DNA of 64,000 nucleotides, taken from Lepas anatifera (Eukaryota > Arthropoda > Thecostraca > Lepadidae). How positions within the stretch are numbered: the stretch's first letter is position 1; every line of letters starts with the position of its first letter. Shown piece by piece: positions 21,079 to 31,200 of the stretch. Where the stretch lies: assembly GCA_034440635.1 (NCBI GenBank), contig JAOTON010001528.1, forward strand, positions 916,501 through 980,500. Reading direction: 5' to 3'. The notes beneath the pieces are model-generated. The model saw only the letters and a list, made by a program, of their open reading frames with translations, was not told the origin of the DNA and did not search any database. Position numbers and translations under genes: made by a program.

Positions 21079-24000
21079 TCACATGCACTCGATGAGGCGA
21101 TCGGGTCGCCTCCGCGTGCGCTGTGATCGGCGCGGTCCCGTTGTGACGGGCGACTCTGCGTTGCCGGCCGCGCCCGGGGAAGTGGCGGGTCCAGCCGGTA
21201 TCACCGGAGTGGGGGACGTCTGGGAGGCACTAGATGTCGCTCTGGTGCTAACGTCAGTTGGTGCTGCATCGGGTTTCCTCACAGGACTCATCGGAGGCGT
21301 CAGGCACGGCAGGCTGATGCCGCGCTCTGATGCCAGGAGGTCGTCTGGAGCGGCGTGACCGAAACGCCTACGTAGGTGTCGGCGGTTGCGGCTGAGGACG
21401 CGGCCGCTGGGCATCTTGATGAAATAGCGACGATTTCTGCTGACGTCCACTATTTCGCCGAAACGATTCCAGCGCTTGGTGGCTTGGTCTTGTACAGCGA
21501 CCCTGGTGCCGACTTGCAGGACTGGTAGGTCAGTGGCGCGGGAGTTGTAGTGAGCTTCTGTACGCTCCTGGCGGCGGGCGGCAGCAGCGTCTGCTGCGTC
21601 AGCGGACGTCTGCCACTCTGCTGCAAAGTTGCGCCTGTGAGCTGGTACGAGGTCCCTCACAGGCCGGCCGTAGAGGATCTCGGCAGGGCTGCGACCACTG
21701 GGACCTGGAGTGTTGCGATGTTGCAGGATACCCTGTACCCAGAGCTCTTGGTCCAGCTGTCTGCTCTGAGGATTCCAGCAGCGGCGGATGAGCTTTTTGG
21801 TGGACTTCACTGCTGCCTCAGCTCTTCCGTTTGACTGAGGATATTCTGGCGATGAGGTGCAGTGCCTGACTCCCCATCTTCGCAGGAAATCCTGGAACTC
21901 TTTTGACATGAACTGAGATCCGCCGTCCGTCCACACTGTGCTGAAGACGCCAGCCATGCAGAAGAGGTCGCGGACGCTCTTTACAAGCTCTCTGGCGGTT
22001 GCATGTCGTCCCATGTCGGTGACGCACTGCCAACCTGAGCAGTGGTCGACTGAGATGAGAAACTTGTGGCCTCCATAGTCTCCGAAGTCCATAGAAACTT
22101 CCTCGAAAGGCCTGGACGGGGCGGGTCGGTGAAGCAACGTCTCCTGAGGCAGAGACGGCAGGTCTCGTTGGCAGGGTGTGCATCGTCGCACAACGTTTTC
22201 GATGTCATTGTCGATGCCCGGCCAGTACACGACTTGGCGAGCTCGTTGCTTAGTCTTCTCTTTGCCGAGATGACTGCTGTGAAGCTGCTGAAGGACTTGT
22301 TTCCTCAGCGCGGCTGGTACCACGAGGCGACGCCCGTAAACGATGAGGTCGTCGTCGACAGTAAGGTGCACGTGGACGTTCCAGTATGGTCTCAGCTCAG
22401 CAGGTAGGTCAGCTTTCCGGCTGGGAAAGCTGGAGATGATGACGTCACGAAGAAGCTGATAGGTGCTGTCTTCTTTTGCGGCTGCACGGACTCTGTCGAT
22501 GTGCAGATCGTCGTCAGCGACGACTGCCAGTATCGATGTTGGAGAGAAGTCCTCCATGTCTGGTGCGTCCACCTCGTCATCCTCCCCCGCGACGGCGACG
22601 GGACTCCGAGAGAGGGCGTCGGCAGCGACGTGCTGTGCGCCCTTACACCAGTGCGCGGTAAATGCGCCCAGCTCACCCAGCTTGAACTTCAAGCGCTGCA
22701 GGCGAGGGTTCTCCAGCTCGTCCAGCATCTTCGAGTTGAGGATGGGCACGAGAGGCTGGTGATCGACGAACAGGTCAAAGTGGGCCAGGCCTGAGAGGAA
22801 CAGGCGGCACTTGAAGAACGCCCACGCAACTGCGGTGAGTTCCAACTCCACAGCGGCGTAACGGGATTCCGTGTCCGTGATAAAGCGGGAGCCGGCCTGC
22901 ACGAGTCTCCACGTGCCGTCGCCCTGCTTCTGCTCCAGCAGGAATCCGAGGCCGTGAAGGCGACTGGCGTCGGTTGAGAGGCGTGTTGGCAGACCGGGGT
23001 CGTAGAAGGCAAGCGTCTGTACTGAGGACAGTGCCTCCCTTGCCTTCAGGAAGGCCTCCTGATGAGTCTCGTTCCAGCAGAACTCGCGTTTGACGCTGAG
23101 GAGAGGCCGCAGGGACTGCAGGTGACCAGCGACGGCCTCAGAGAAAGGCGCGATCTGGTTCACCAGGCCGAAGAAGCCACGCAGACCACTGATGTCTGTC
23201 GGTGCAGGGTACTGTCTGATGGCGTCAGTGAGCTTCGGGTCCGGCTTGTACTCGTTCGATGAGACTACGAAGCCGGCGAACTGAACTGACGGCTGCATGA
23301 ACTGCACCTTCTTCGGGTTCAACGAGACACCCTGTTCTCGGCAGCGTTGAAGGAACAGACGGGCCCGGCTCAGGAACTCTTCCCTCGTCCTGCCGTAGAC
23401 GATCACATCGTCAACCAGACGCTGAATTCCCGGAAGGCCGTGGAAGCACTGGTCCATGCGGCGGTTGTAGTGCTCACTGATTGACGACACGCCGTAGGGG
23501 GCGCGCTTGTACATGTAGCGGCCGAAGGGACTGATGAAGGTAGTGAGACGTTGACTCTTGAAGTCCAGGGGGCACTGGTGATATCCCTTCAGCGCGTCGA
23601 AAACGCCAAAGTACTTGGCTTCCTCCGACACGATGGAGTTGACACACTCCAGAGGTGTGTTGGACTGGTACCGCTCGCGTAAGACGGAGTCGTTCAGCTT
23701 CGAGAGGTCCACGCAGAGACGGACGCCTTCTCCGTTCTTCTTCCGCGTGACCACGATGGGAGCGCACCAGTCAGTAACCTCAGTGACTGGTGTGATGATG
23801 TCATTACCTTCCAGTTTCTTCAGCTCTTCAAGGAGAGGCTCGCGTAGAGCGAAGGGGATCCGACGAGGTGCGGTGACAGCGTACGGAGTGGACTCTGGGC
23901 GAATCTGAATCTTAAATTCTTCCCCAGGTATGACCTTGACGACGCCGTCGAACACGTCGGCGAACTCAGAGAAGATGGCCTCTCTCTCTGGGTTCAGTGG

Positions 24001-25818
24001 TGTTGCTGTAGGCGATGTAACAGCCGGTGTGGGAAGTCCACGTGCAGTAGCAGTATTGGCGAAAGCCGTTGCTGAAGGCGCTGTCGAAGTGCATGTTGAA
24101 GCGGCTGCTGGCAGTGCTGTGGAAGCGCGCACTGGGCTGGCGGCTGGCGGCGCAGCACGGGTGCGCACTGGGAGATCTTCTGAGGTTCCGGTGGGAGCGC
24201 ATGCTGAAGCGCTTGCTGGAGGCGTGGTTGGAGGCGCAGTGGGAGCGCGCGCTGAAGCGGTCGCCGCACGCACGCTGGCGTGCGTGGTAGAACGTGCCGC
24301 TGAGGACTCGGCAGGGGCTGTCACTGCATATGCTGAAGGATCTGCTGGACGAGTTGTGGCAGAGGTGGTGCTACGTGCTGACGTAACAGGCGAAAACCGG
24401 TCCGGAGCGTGGCGAACCTCTGCAGGAGTTGCTGACGCTGACGGCGGGATCTGAGCCGGGTAACCTGTAGGCAGTATGCGGAGGTCACGAGCCACTCTCC
24501 ATGATAGAAGAAGACCGCTGACTCCCTGTAGAAAGTGGATGTCGTCGGCAGCGACGACGTTTCCGTACTTGAACTCTGCTGGTTTCATGCCGTAAACTCG
24601 GATGGTTCTGCCGTCAGCAGCTCTGGGCTTCTCAGTAGAAGTCTTCAGGTTGTCGACGTCGCCACCGATGGCGGCCAGGAAGTCTGTGCCGGCCACAGTG
24701 ATGTCGGCGCCGCTGTCTGGGAGGGCTGACACGGTCACAGCTGTACCCTCAATTAGGTCTGTGACACGCAGCTGGATTTTCGGAGCGCCGTTCCGAGAAG
24801 TGGATGCTATGATGGCTGAGGTGTGGGAACCTGCGTAGCTTCCCGCTGTCTTGCCAGAAGCAGGCTGATAGCTGTGCCGGGCTGCTTGCGTCTTACTACT
24901 ACGACAGACGTGCTTGAAGTGGCCAAGTTTTCCGCAGCCGTGACAAGGCTTGCCGCGGGCAGGGCAATCGGGCGCGAGCGGTTGAGCTCGGCCGCAGTTA
25001 CGGCAGGGTTTCTCCTCGCCGGGTGCGGCTGATGACGTCATCTGATGGCGTGGGTGACCGGCAGCACGTGTCACCCTGCACGCTGAAGTTGCAGCAGGCT
25101 CACCGACGAGAGCGGCAAGGTCGCGCTCGGCAGCCTCTTCTGCGCGACAGATCTCGATGGCACGAGCACAGGTGAGGTCTGGAACTGCACAGAGTTTCTT
25201 GATGACGGAGGTGTCACGAATTCCCACGACGATTCTATCACGGGTTAGACCATCACGGCACGTGGGGCAGAAGTTACACGTTGAAGATAACTCGTGCAGT
25301 GACACCAAAAAGTCTTCAAATGTCTCGCCCTGCGCCTGACATCTCAGGTTGAAGTTGCGTCTTTCCACCACTTCGTTCACTTGGCCCAGAAAGTAAACAC
25401 GAAGTTTTTCCAACACAGTATCGAGCGTCTGCTCTTCCTCTCGTATTTGCAGGTTACGAAGCACTCGCAACACGTCATCGCTTAAACTCGCACGAAGTTT
25501 TGCCATCTGCACAGGCTGCGGTGCTGTGCGAAGGCCGGTAAGCATGACGTAATCGTCCCATCGCAGTTTCCAGGTGACCCAAGCGTCCGCTCCGCGGTCG
25601 AGTCCAAGGTCGAGCCTACCCGGAGGCGACGGTCGGTCGGTCAGCTGGGCGGCGGCCGGCGCGTAGGGGTGAGGGGCGGGGTAGGCAGGCGGCTGACTGG
25701 CGGCAGGTTGCTGCTGTAGAAGCTGTAACTGTCTCGAAGAGAGAAGTTCTCCTCTGCCAGTGCTGTCGCTGCTTCCGCGGAGATCTTCTGAGCAGGCTGC
25801 GCCATGTTCTGGTCCCAT
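21079..25818 (-). CDS. Gag-Pol polyprotein of the Ty3-type element
   Basis: One uninterrupted frame. In order: a Gag capsid-like region (about residues 80-240); two zinc knuckles (about 270-305), the first with Pro in place of His (CRNCGRAQPLAPDC) and the second canonical CHGCGKLGHFKHVC; an aspartic protease with DSGAD (about 370); a Pro/Ser/Thr/Ala-rich linker; reverse transcriptase with FGVFDALKGYHQ and a LVDD active-site box in place of the common Y-x-DD; RNase H starting LSTDASRLHGLGF; and integrase with an HHCC zinc region ending CTPCQ and DDE-core motifs MDFGDYGG and WTDGGSQF. The frame is open upstream to 25926; the start at 25818 (MGPEHGAACSED) lies within the 5' LTR and reads through the primer-binding site, so start use is uncertain. 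No stop or frameshift was seen. Confidence 0.9.
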   Translation of the reverse strand: MGPEHGAACSEDLRGSSDSTGRGELLSSRQLQLLQQQPAASQPPAYPAPHPYAPAAAQLTDRPSPPGRLDLGLDRGADAWVTWKLRWDDYVMLTGLRTAPQPVQMAKLRASLSDDVLRVLRNLQIREEEQTLDTVLEKLRVYFLGQVNEVVERRNFNLRCQAQGETFEDFLVSLHELSSTCNFCPTCRDGLTRDRIVVGIRDTSVIKKLCAVPDLTCARAIEICRAEEAAERDLAALVGEPAATSACRVTRAAGHPRHQMTSSAAPGEEKPCRNCGRAQPLAPDCPARGKPCHGCGKLGHFKHVCRSSKTQAARHSYQPASGKTAGSYAGSHTSAIIASTSRNGAPKIQLRVTDLIEGTAVTVSALPDSGADITVAGTDFLAAIGGDVDNLKTSTEKPRAADGRTIRVYGMKPAEFKYGNVVAADDIHFLQGVSGLLLSWRVARDLRILPTGYPAQIPPSASATPAEVRHAPDRFSPVTSARSTTSATTRPADPSAYAVTAPAESSAARSTTHASVRAATASARAPTAPPTTPPASASACAPTGTSEDLPVRTRAAPPAASPVRASTALPAAASTCTSTAPSATAFANTATARGLPTPAVTSPTATPLNPEREAIFSEFADVFDGVVKVIPGEEFKIQIRPESTPYAVTAPRRIPFALREPLLEELKKLEGNDIITPVTEVTDWCAPIVVTRKKNGEGVRLCVDLSKLNDSVLRERYQSNTPLECVNSIVSEEAKYFGVFDALKGYHQCPLDFKSQRLTTFISPFGRYMYKRAPYGVSSISEHYNRRMDQCFHGLPGIQRLVDDVIVYGRTREEFLSRARLFLQRCREQGVSLNPKKVQFMQPSVQFAGFVVSSNEYKPDPKLTDAIRQYPAPTDISGLRGFFGLVNQIAPFSEAVAGHLQSLRPLLSVKREFCWNETHQEAFLKAREALSSVQTLAFYDPGLPTRLSTDASRLHGLGFLLEQKQGDGTWRLVQAGSRFITDTESRYAAVELELTAVAWAFFKCRLFLSGLAHFDLFVDHQPLVPILNSKMLDELENPRLQRLKFKLGELGAFTAHWCKGAQHVAADALSRSPVAVAGEDDEVDAPDMEDFSPTSILAVVADDDLHIDRVRAAAKEDSTYQLLRDVIISSFPSRKADLPAELRPYWNVHVHLTVDDDLIVYGRRLVVPAALRKQVLQQLHSSHLGKEKTKQRARQVVYWPGIDNDIENVVRRCTPCQRDLPSLPQETLLHRPAPSRPFEEVSMDFGDYGGHKFLISVDHCSGWQCVTDMGRHATARELVKSVRDLFCMAGVFSTVWTDGGSQFMSKEFQDFLRRWGVRHCTSSPEYPQSNGRAEAAVKSTKKLIRRCWNPQSRQLDQELWVQGILQHRNTPGPSGRSPAEILYGRPVRDLVPAHRRNFAAEWQTSADAADAAAARRQERTEAHYNSRATDLPVLQVGTRVAVQDQATKRWNRFGEIVDVSRNRRYFIKMPSGRVLSRNRRHLRRRFGHAAPDDLLASERGISLPCLTPPMSPVRKPDAAPTDVSTRATSSASQTSPTPVIPAGPATSPGAAGNAESPVTTGPRRSQRTRRRPDRLIECM

Positions 25819-26025
25819 CAGGGAGACACCTGAATTCCGTATGTGCGGTTTATTGCGGTGGAGGTAGCAGTCGGCCGGAGACACGCGCACACACTCACTG
25901 ACCGCCTGACCCGTGAGGCGGGTCAAGACACGGCTCTAGCGTGACGTCACGCGCCAGCCGGCCCCTGATAGGGTGGCGCCGGGCAACCGATGCAGCCGAC
26001 CTAGTGGCGTCAAACGAAACCCACA
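25805..26025 (-). repeat. 5' LTR
   Basis: About 221 bp, 5' LTR with respect to the minus-strand coding frame. The gag-pol frame is already open inside it. Confidence 0.88.
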
Positions 26026-26026
26026 C

Positions 26027-26573
26027 CCCGGGGGCGCCATCCGGACCAGGGGGGCGCCACTTATGACTGGCAAAAGCTATCAGGTGGGCGCCAAATCCTA
26101 TCGGTGGGCGCCGACTTTCGCATCCTGGGGGGTGGGGGGTGGGAAGCGACATTTCAGGGGTGCGCCATCGACCTTTCAGGGGGCGCCGAGGGTCGATCCT
26201 GGGGGCACGTGCCCCCCTTGCCCCCCTGGATCCGCCTATGATTCTGGTGCACTGAATTTTCACCACCGCTTGATTAAAAATTGGAAAGGTAATAGAAAAG
26301 TAGTATTTGCATAGAAATAACATGCGAAACGGTGGAAAAGATATATACTCCGACGGTTTTCTACCATACTAAGCGACGGCGGAACGTCCAAATTTGTGGG
26401 GGGCGCCATGAGCTCTTCAACCTATAGGCGGATGCAGGGGGGCAAGGGGGCATGTGCCCCCGATCGTCGACTTTCGGCGCCCCCTGAAATGGTCACGGCG
26501 CTCCCCCCACTGAAAGGTCGATGACGCCCCCCTGAAATGTCGCTTCCCCCAGGATGCGAAAACCGGCGCCCAC
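26027..26573 (+). repeat. Right copy of 0.55-kb direct repeat flanking the LTR element
   Basis: It starts directly after the right LTR at CCCGGGGGCGCC and matches 20218-20765. After it the sequence continues into the rest of the second MITE, which the left copy lacks. Confidence 0.9.
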
Positions 26574-26694
26574 CGATAGAATTTTGCGCCCATTTGATAG
26601 GTTTTGCCGGTCAAAAATGGCGCCCCCTGGACCGGACGGCGCCCACCCGGGAAGGTGCCCCCCCTCCCGATCGGCAATCCTGGATCCGCCCATG
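26422..26694. mobile_element. hAT-type MITE (complete copy, reverse orientation)
   Basis: It starts CTATAGGCGGATGCAGG and ends CCTGGATCCGCCCATG. The flanks CTTCAACC and TTTGAACC agree at 6 of 8 positions, so the target duplication has decayed. Its left half is the sequence that also precedes the left LTR at 20615-20765. Confidence 0.75.
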
Positions 26695-26931
26695 TTTGAA
26701 CCCATTTCTTTCCAGTCAACGCCATTGGGTTACTGTTAAAATTCATGATTTAAGGGAGGGCACCGTGCCACGGTGCCCCCCAGTTCCGCCGCCAGTGACC
26801 ATACTCTCATCTTAAAATCGGACAAAAGTAAAAAATATCCAGAGCAGCGACGGATCCAACTTCCAAGGGGAGGAGAGTGTATAGAAAATTACCCACCCCT
26901 CCCCACCCCCATTGGCAGACGCAGAGGGGCT

Positions 26932-27056
26932 TAGGCGGATTCAGGGGGGTGGGAAGCGACGGTTCAGGGGACGCCATTGGCATTCCAAAGCAATGCCGTG
27001 ACCATTTTAGGGGCGACGAGGATTGATGGGGGCACCCGGCCCCTGGATCCGCGTAG
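26932..27056. mobile_element. Short internally deleted hAT-type MITE
   Basis: TTAGGCGGATTCAGGGGGG faces CCCCTGGATCCGCGTAGG across about 125 bp, with the GGGAAGCGACGG...TTCAGGGG hallmark inside. Other isolated hAT-like termini lie nearby (CCGCCACTG at about 27163). Confidence 0.6.
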
Positions 27057-27059
27057 GGG

Positions 27060-28269
27060 GGAAGGGGCCATGCCCCCAAATGGCAAAGTTTTTACCGATC
27101 TTTTAATAATACTGTTTTCACGATTTCTCCTGCGTTGCCCCCCCAACGGCACTCGTGCGTCCGCCACTGCCCACCCCCACCTACACATATGAAGCTCGAT
27201 CGTCGATGACGGGCGCCGCAAAATGTGACACTGCGGTGCAGAGGCAGGGGCGTCGCCACGGAATTTTTTTTTTAACATTTTAGATACACTGTAGTAATAA
27301 CACTGTAGTAGTAACACTGTTGCAGATTTTTTAAACATTGTAGATACTACGGTAAAATCAAATATCGCTGCTTGAAACAGTCGGATTTGCAGCACTATGA
27401 CGACCAAAAGACCAAACCTGATTATATTCCCTTCGATAGTTTGAAATTTGCTGGATTCAAAATGTTTTGTAAAACAACTGATAAAAAGGGCACTAAATAT
27501 TGTTCGGACAGAATACGGATTTGAAATATTCACATGGAACTGTTAGAATGAAGAAAAACCCAGGTGGGCGGTCGCCTGATTTTTAATGTATTAGCTGAAG
27601 CAGTGTGAGTACTAAACCCTTTACTCGCATACTGCTCTACTAAACCATAACGAAGTACAAAGAAAGTACAGTGACATAAAACAAGTCCAAATAAGCAGGA
27701 GAAGAGCCAGTCGGCAGACAGCTGCTATCAACATTTTGGATTTTTTTCGAAAAGACTGCGGCTTCCAGTACACCTGGAGAACCAAGCACTATCAACGGGT
27801 TGAAGTATCTATCAGCAGACCGATTAACATCCTACACGACGTTTTCGTGCAATGCGTGCGGGGTGTATAGGCTCGTTTCTTTTATTTGATACACAAACAC
27901 TACGGTCAACAATCGCGAAGCGACAGTACATATTTATCCAAATGTAGTATTTATATATGAGACATTTATCAAGCTCACAAACAAAACCCCAGCCTATAAC
28001 AATTAAAATATATGACCAATAAAAAACGTCTTAAGTTCAGCACTCTCAGTCAAGCAGCGGGCCAAGAGAGATTTGCTCACACCAGTTCACTCTTTGCTTC
28101 GAACTTGATAAGATCTACACTGACGACAGGAAAAAGTTGCAGCTTTACTGAGTCACATGCCATACCTCCGTAACAATACTCCAGTTTCTTTGGTTCCTCC
28201 TTACAAAAAAATGAAAGGATCTGAGTCTCACTTAGTCTGAACTCCTTTTTCACGTGCGGCGCTCGCACT
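27060..28269. other. 3' flank / 3' UTR of EXOC5
   Basis: On the minus strand this lies downstream of the EXOC5 stop codon. AATAAA on that strand occurs at 27881-27886 as a candidate poly(A) signal about 385 bases after the stop. The remainder shows no gene. Confidence 0.4.
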
Positions 28270-31200
28270 CTACCACCGCAGCTGGAGCGCTAACTTGGAG
28301 CTTTTGTAGTCGGCTCTCAGCTGGATGAAGTTCAGCAGTACTTGTCGGTCCAGTCCCGCCTGTGAACAGCGTCCAGCCCTCAATGAAGGTGGATTACGGA
28401 CACACCGCCTACCCTTACCCGCAGAAACAACGTTTTAGTGTAGCGGCATACTTAACTACTAACTGCTGGGTATTTTGCCAACCAGTCCCCCATGCTGTGC
28501 CTACAAGTGAACGGTCCATTGCTCACCAGTGATTTTTGCCCATAATGGTAGATGGGTAATTCCAAGACGGATCGGCCAGGCATGTTCACTTTCACCCCTT
28601 CGAATTCGCTCAAACTTTGTATGCCAGCTTGCTCTTTGGCCCAATTATGTCTGACATATTTGTTCGGTCTGAAGGCAAATAGGTAACGAGATAGAGGTCA
28701 GACGTGAAGTTGTGACACCTTTTTACTACCGAAACGAACTAAATAATCCTCATAAAGTTTCATATCACTAGAAAGCTAATGCATGTGACTGTTCATGAAA
28801 AATATAATTGCTGACCTGAGCTTAAATAACCTATTGACCTTTCTTCAAATTGAAGTTTCTTTCATTCAAATAACCCTATTCTATTTACCCTATTTTTGGT
28901 GTCAAACCTTGCTGGGTTGCACACAAAACACTTTTAATAATTTTGTTTGGTTATACGAACTCTCAATTGGGTTAAAGAGGTCGCGAAAAAGGTCCTGTCG
29001 CTGGTATTTCGGTGGCTGCCACGCGAGCACTCCGGGTCATAGTCAATATGGGTATCGTTTTAAAGCTCGTGAGCTTTTGAGACCATTTAGTATCTGAAAG
29101 TTGAAAAAATTGGAGTTGTATTTGTGTTACAACAAAATATTTCAGTGACCTTGACCTTGGCTTGTGAAAGAACGGTCTAGGAGCTCAACGGCCTCTTTAT
29201 TAACTCACAAGCGTGCCCTGAGAGTAGACCGGCCTCTGTAGTAACTCACCAGAGCCCTGAGAGCAGACCGGCCTCTGTAGTAACTCACCAGCGTGCCCTG
29301 AGAGCAGACCGGCCTCTGTAGTAACTCACCAGCGTGCCCTGAGAGCAGGCCAGCCTCTGTAGTAACTCACCAGCGTGCCCTGAGAGCAGGCCGGCCTCTG
29401 TAGTAACTCACCAGCGTGCCCTGAGAGCAGACCGGCCTCTGTAGTAACTCACCAGCGGGCCCTGAGAGCAGACCAGCCTCTGTAGTAACTCACAAGCGTG
29501 CCCTGAGAGCAGGCCGGCCTCTGTAGTAACTCACCAGCGTGCCCTGAGAGCAGACCAGCCTCTGTAGTAACTCACAAGCGTGCCCTGGGAGCAGACCGGC
29601 CTCTGTAGTAACTCACCAGCGTGCCCTGAGAGCAGACCGGCCTCTGTAGTAACTCACCAGCGTGCCCTGAGAGCAGACCGGCCTCTGTAGTAACTCACCA
29701 GCAAGCCCTGAGCGCAGACCGGCCTCTGTAGTCACTCACCAGCAAGCCCTGAGCGCAGACCGGCCTCTGTAGTCACTCACCAGTGTACCCTGAGAGCAGA
29801 CCGGCCTCTGTAGTAACTCACCAGCGTGCCCTGAGAGCAGACCGGCCTCTGTAGTAACTCACCAGCATGCCCTGAGAGCAGGCCGGCCTCTGTAGTAACT
29901 CACAAGCGTGCCCTGAGAGCAGGCCAGCCTCTGTAGTAACTCACCAGTGTGCCCTGAGCGCAGACCGGCCTCTGCAGTCACTCACCAGCAAGCCCTGAGC
30001 GCAGACCGGCCTCTGTAGTCACTCACCAGTGTACCCTGAGAGCAGACCGGCCTCTGTAGTAACTCACCAGCGTGCCCTGAGAGCAGACCGGCCTCTGTAG
30101 TAACTCACCAGCATGCCCTGAGAGCAGGCCGGCCTCTGTAGTAACTCACCAGCGTGCCCTGAGAGCAGACCGGCCTCTGTAGTCACTCACCAGTGTGCCC
30201 TGAGAGCAGACCGGCCTCTGTAGTAACTCACCAGCGTGCCCTGAGAGCAGACCTGTCGCAGGTTGTCCGGCAGCACCAGTAGCAGGTTACAGAGCGAGTG
30301 CAGCGTCTCGAACAGGGTGGTCACCGACGCCACCCGCCACGGCTCCACGCTCTTACGGTACTCGTTCACGTCGCAGATGACCGCCATCGCACCTTTTGCC
30401 AGACGAAACAGGGACTGGTGATGGTCGGAGCACACACGGAAACGGCACTGTGGCGCACAGCGACAGCAACGTACCCAACTGCGGATCTCATGGCTCCAAC
30501 GTTCTGCTCCCAGTTACTAACGCTGGATAAACGATAGAATAATTACATACCCGCTGTCTTCAAAACAACGATTCGTATACCAAAAACACCTCCTTCTCCA
30601 ATCTTTAAAAAATGTGTGCACACAATTGGGTGAACAAAATAGAACACAATCGTGTGAATTCCACAATCAAGAATTCCCAGACTTCATTGGGCAGAATGGG
30701 TAAAGAAGTACGAAACAAGAATAACACATAAGCATCTTGATATCCCAGCACTTATTTATGCCAGGTGCGCATGCTGCGCACCTGGCATAAGTGAACGTGG
30801 CTGTGACTTGTGTTGTAAGCTACTAGACATAATTTTAGTACCTGAGAGGGTGTGCTGGACAGGGCGGCAGTTTCTAGCCGCACTTACATGATCGGCGGTA
30901 CTGTTCAGACCAGCTGGCAGGCCAGCATGCACGGCGGTTGAATTGCTTTAGGGGCATGCTGCAAAATTGGACTGCAACACAAATAACCGTTTTCTTCTCG
31001 ATTAAACTTCTATGTTTTAAGAACACCAAATCGAGTATTGTCTTTAAACCCCACTCATCACAGTGCTGGACGCTTGCTTGCTTTGTCTGCCAAGCAACAA
31101 CGCAAGAGGGGTTTAAAGACAACCCTGGATTTAGTGTTCTAAGAAGATGTAAGTTGAGCCAAGATGAAAACAGCAGCCCTTTGTGTTGTAGCCCAATCTT

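Larger units (their letters stand above)
20766..26025 (-). mobile_element. Near-intact Ty3-type LTR retrotransposon
   Basis: A 5.26-kb element on the minus strand with short LTRs (about 212 and 221 bp), a single gag-pol frame of about 1.6 kb of codons and no envelope frame. On the minus strand the LTR starts TGTGGGTTTC and ends CCAGAACA. The base run TGGCGCAGCC directly inside the 5' LTR is the likely primer-binding site, and GAGGGGGCG before the 3' LTR the polypurine tract. The LTRs differ by one substitution and one 9-base indel, so the insertion is young. No 4-6 bp target duplication is seen; instead a 0.55-kb direct repeat flanks it. Confidence 0.92.

Noticed and set aside
21818..24454. 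Many long frames on both strands within the LTR element
   Set aside because: They are shadows of the GC-rich gag-pol frame; none has recognisable domains.
29190..30253. CRISPR-like regular array
   Set aside because: The repeats are contiguous 41-bp tandem units with no unique spacers, in an animal intron, and match the neighbouring exon end; it is a minisatellite.
30748..30792. microRNA precursor
   Set aside because: A 16-bp stem and 3-base loop are too short for a pre-miRNA.
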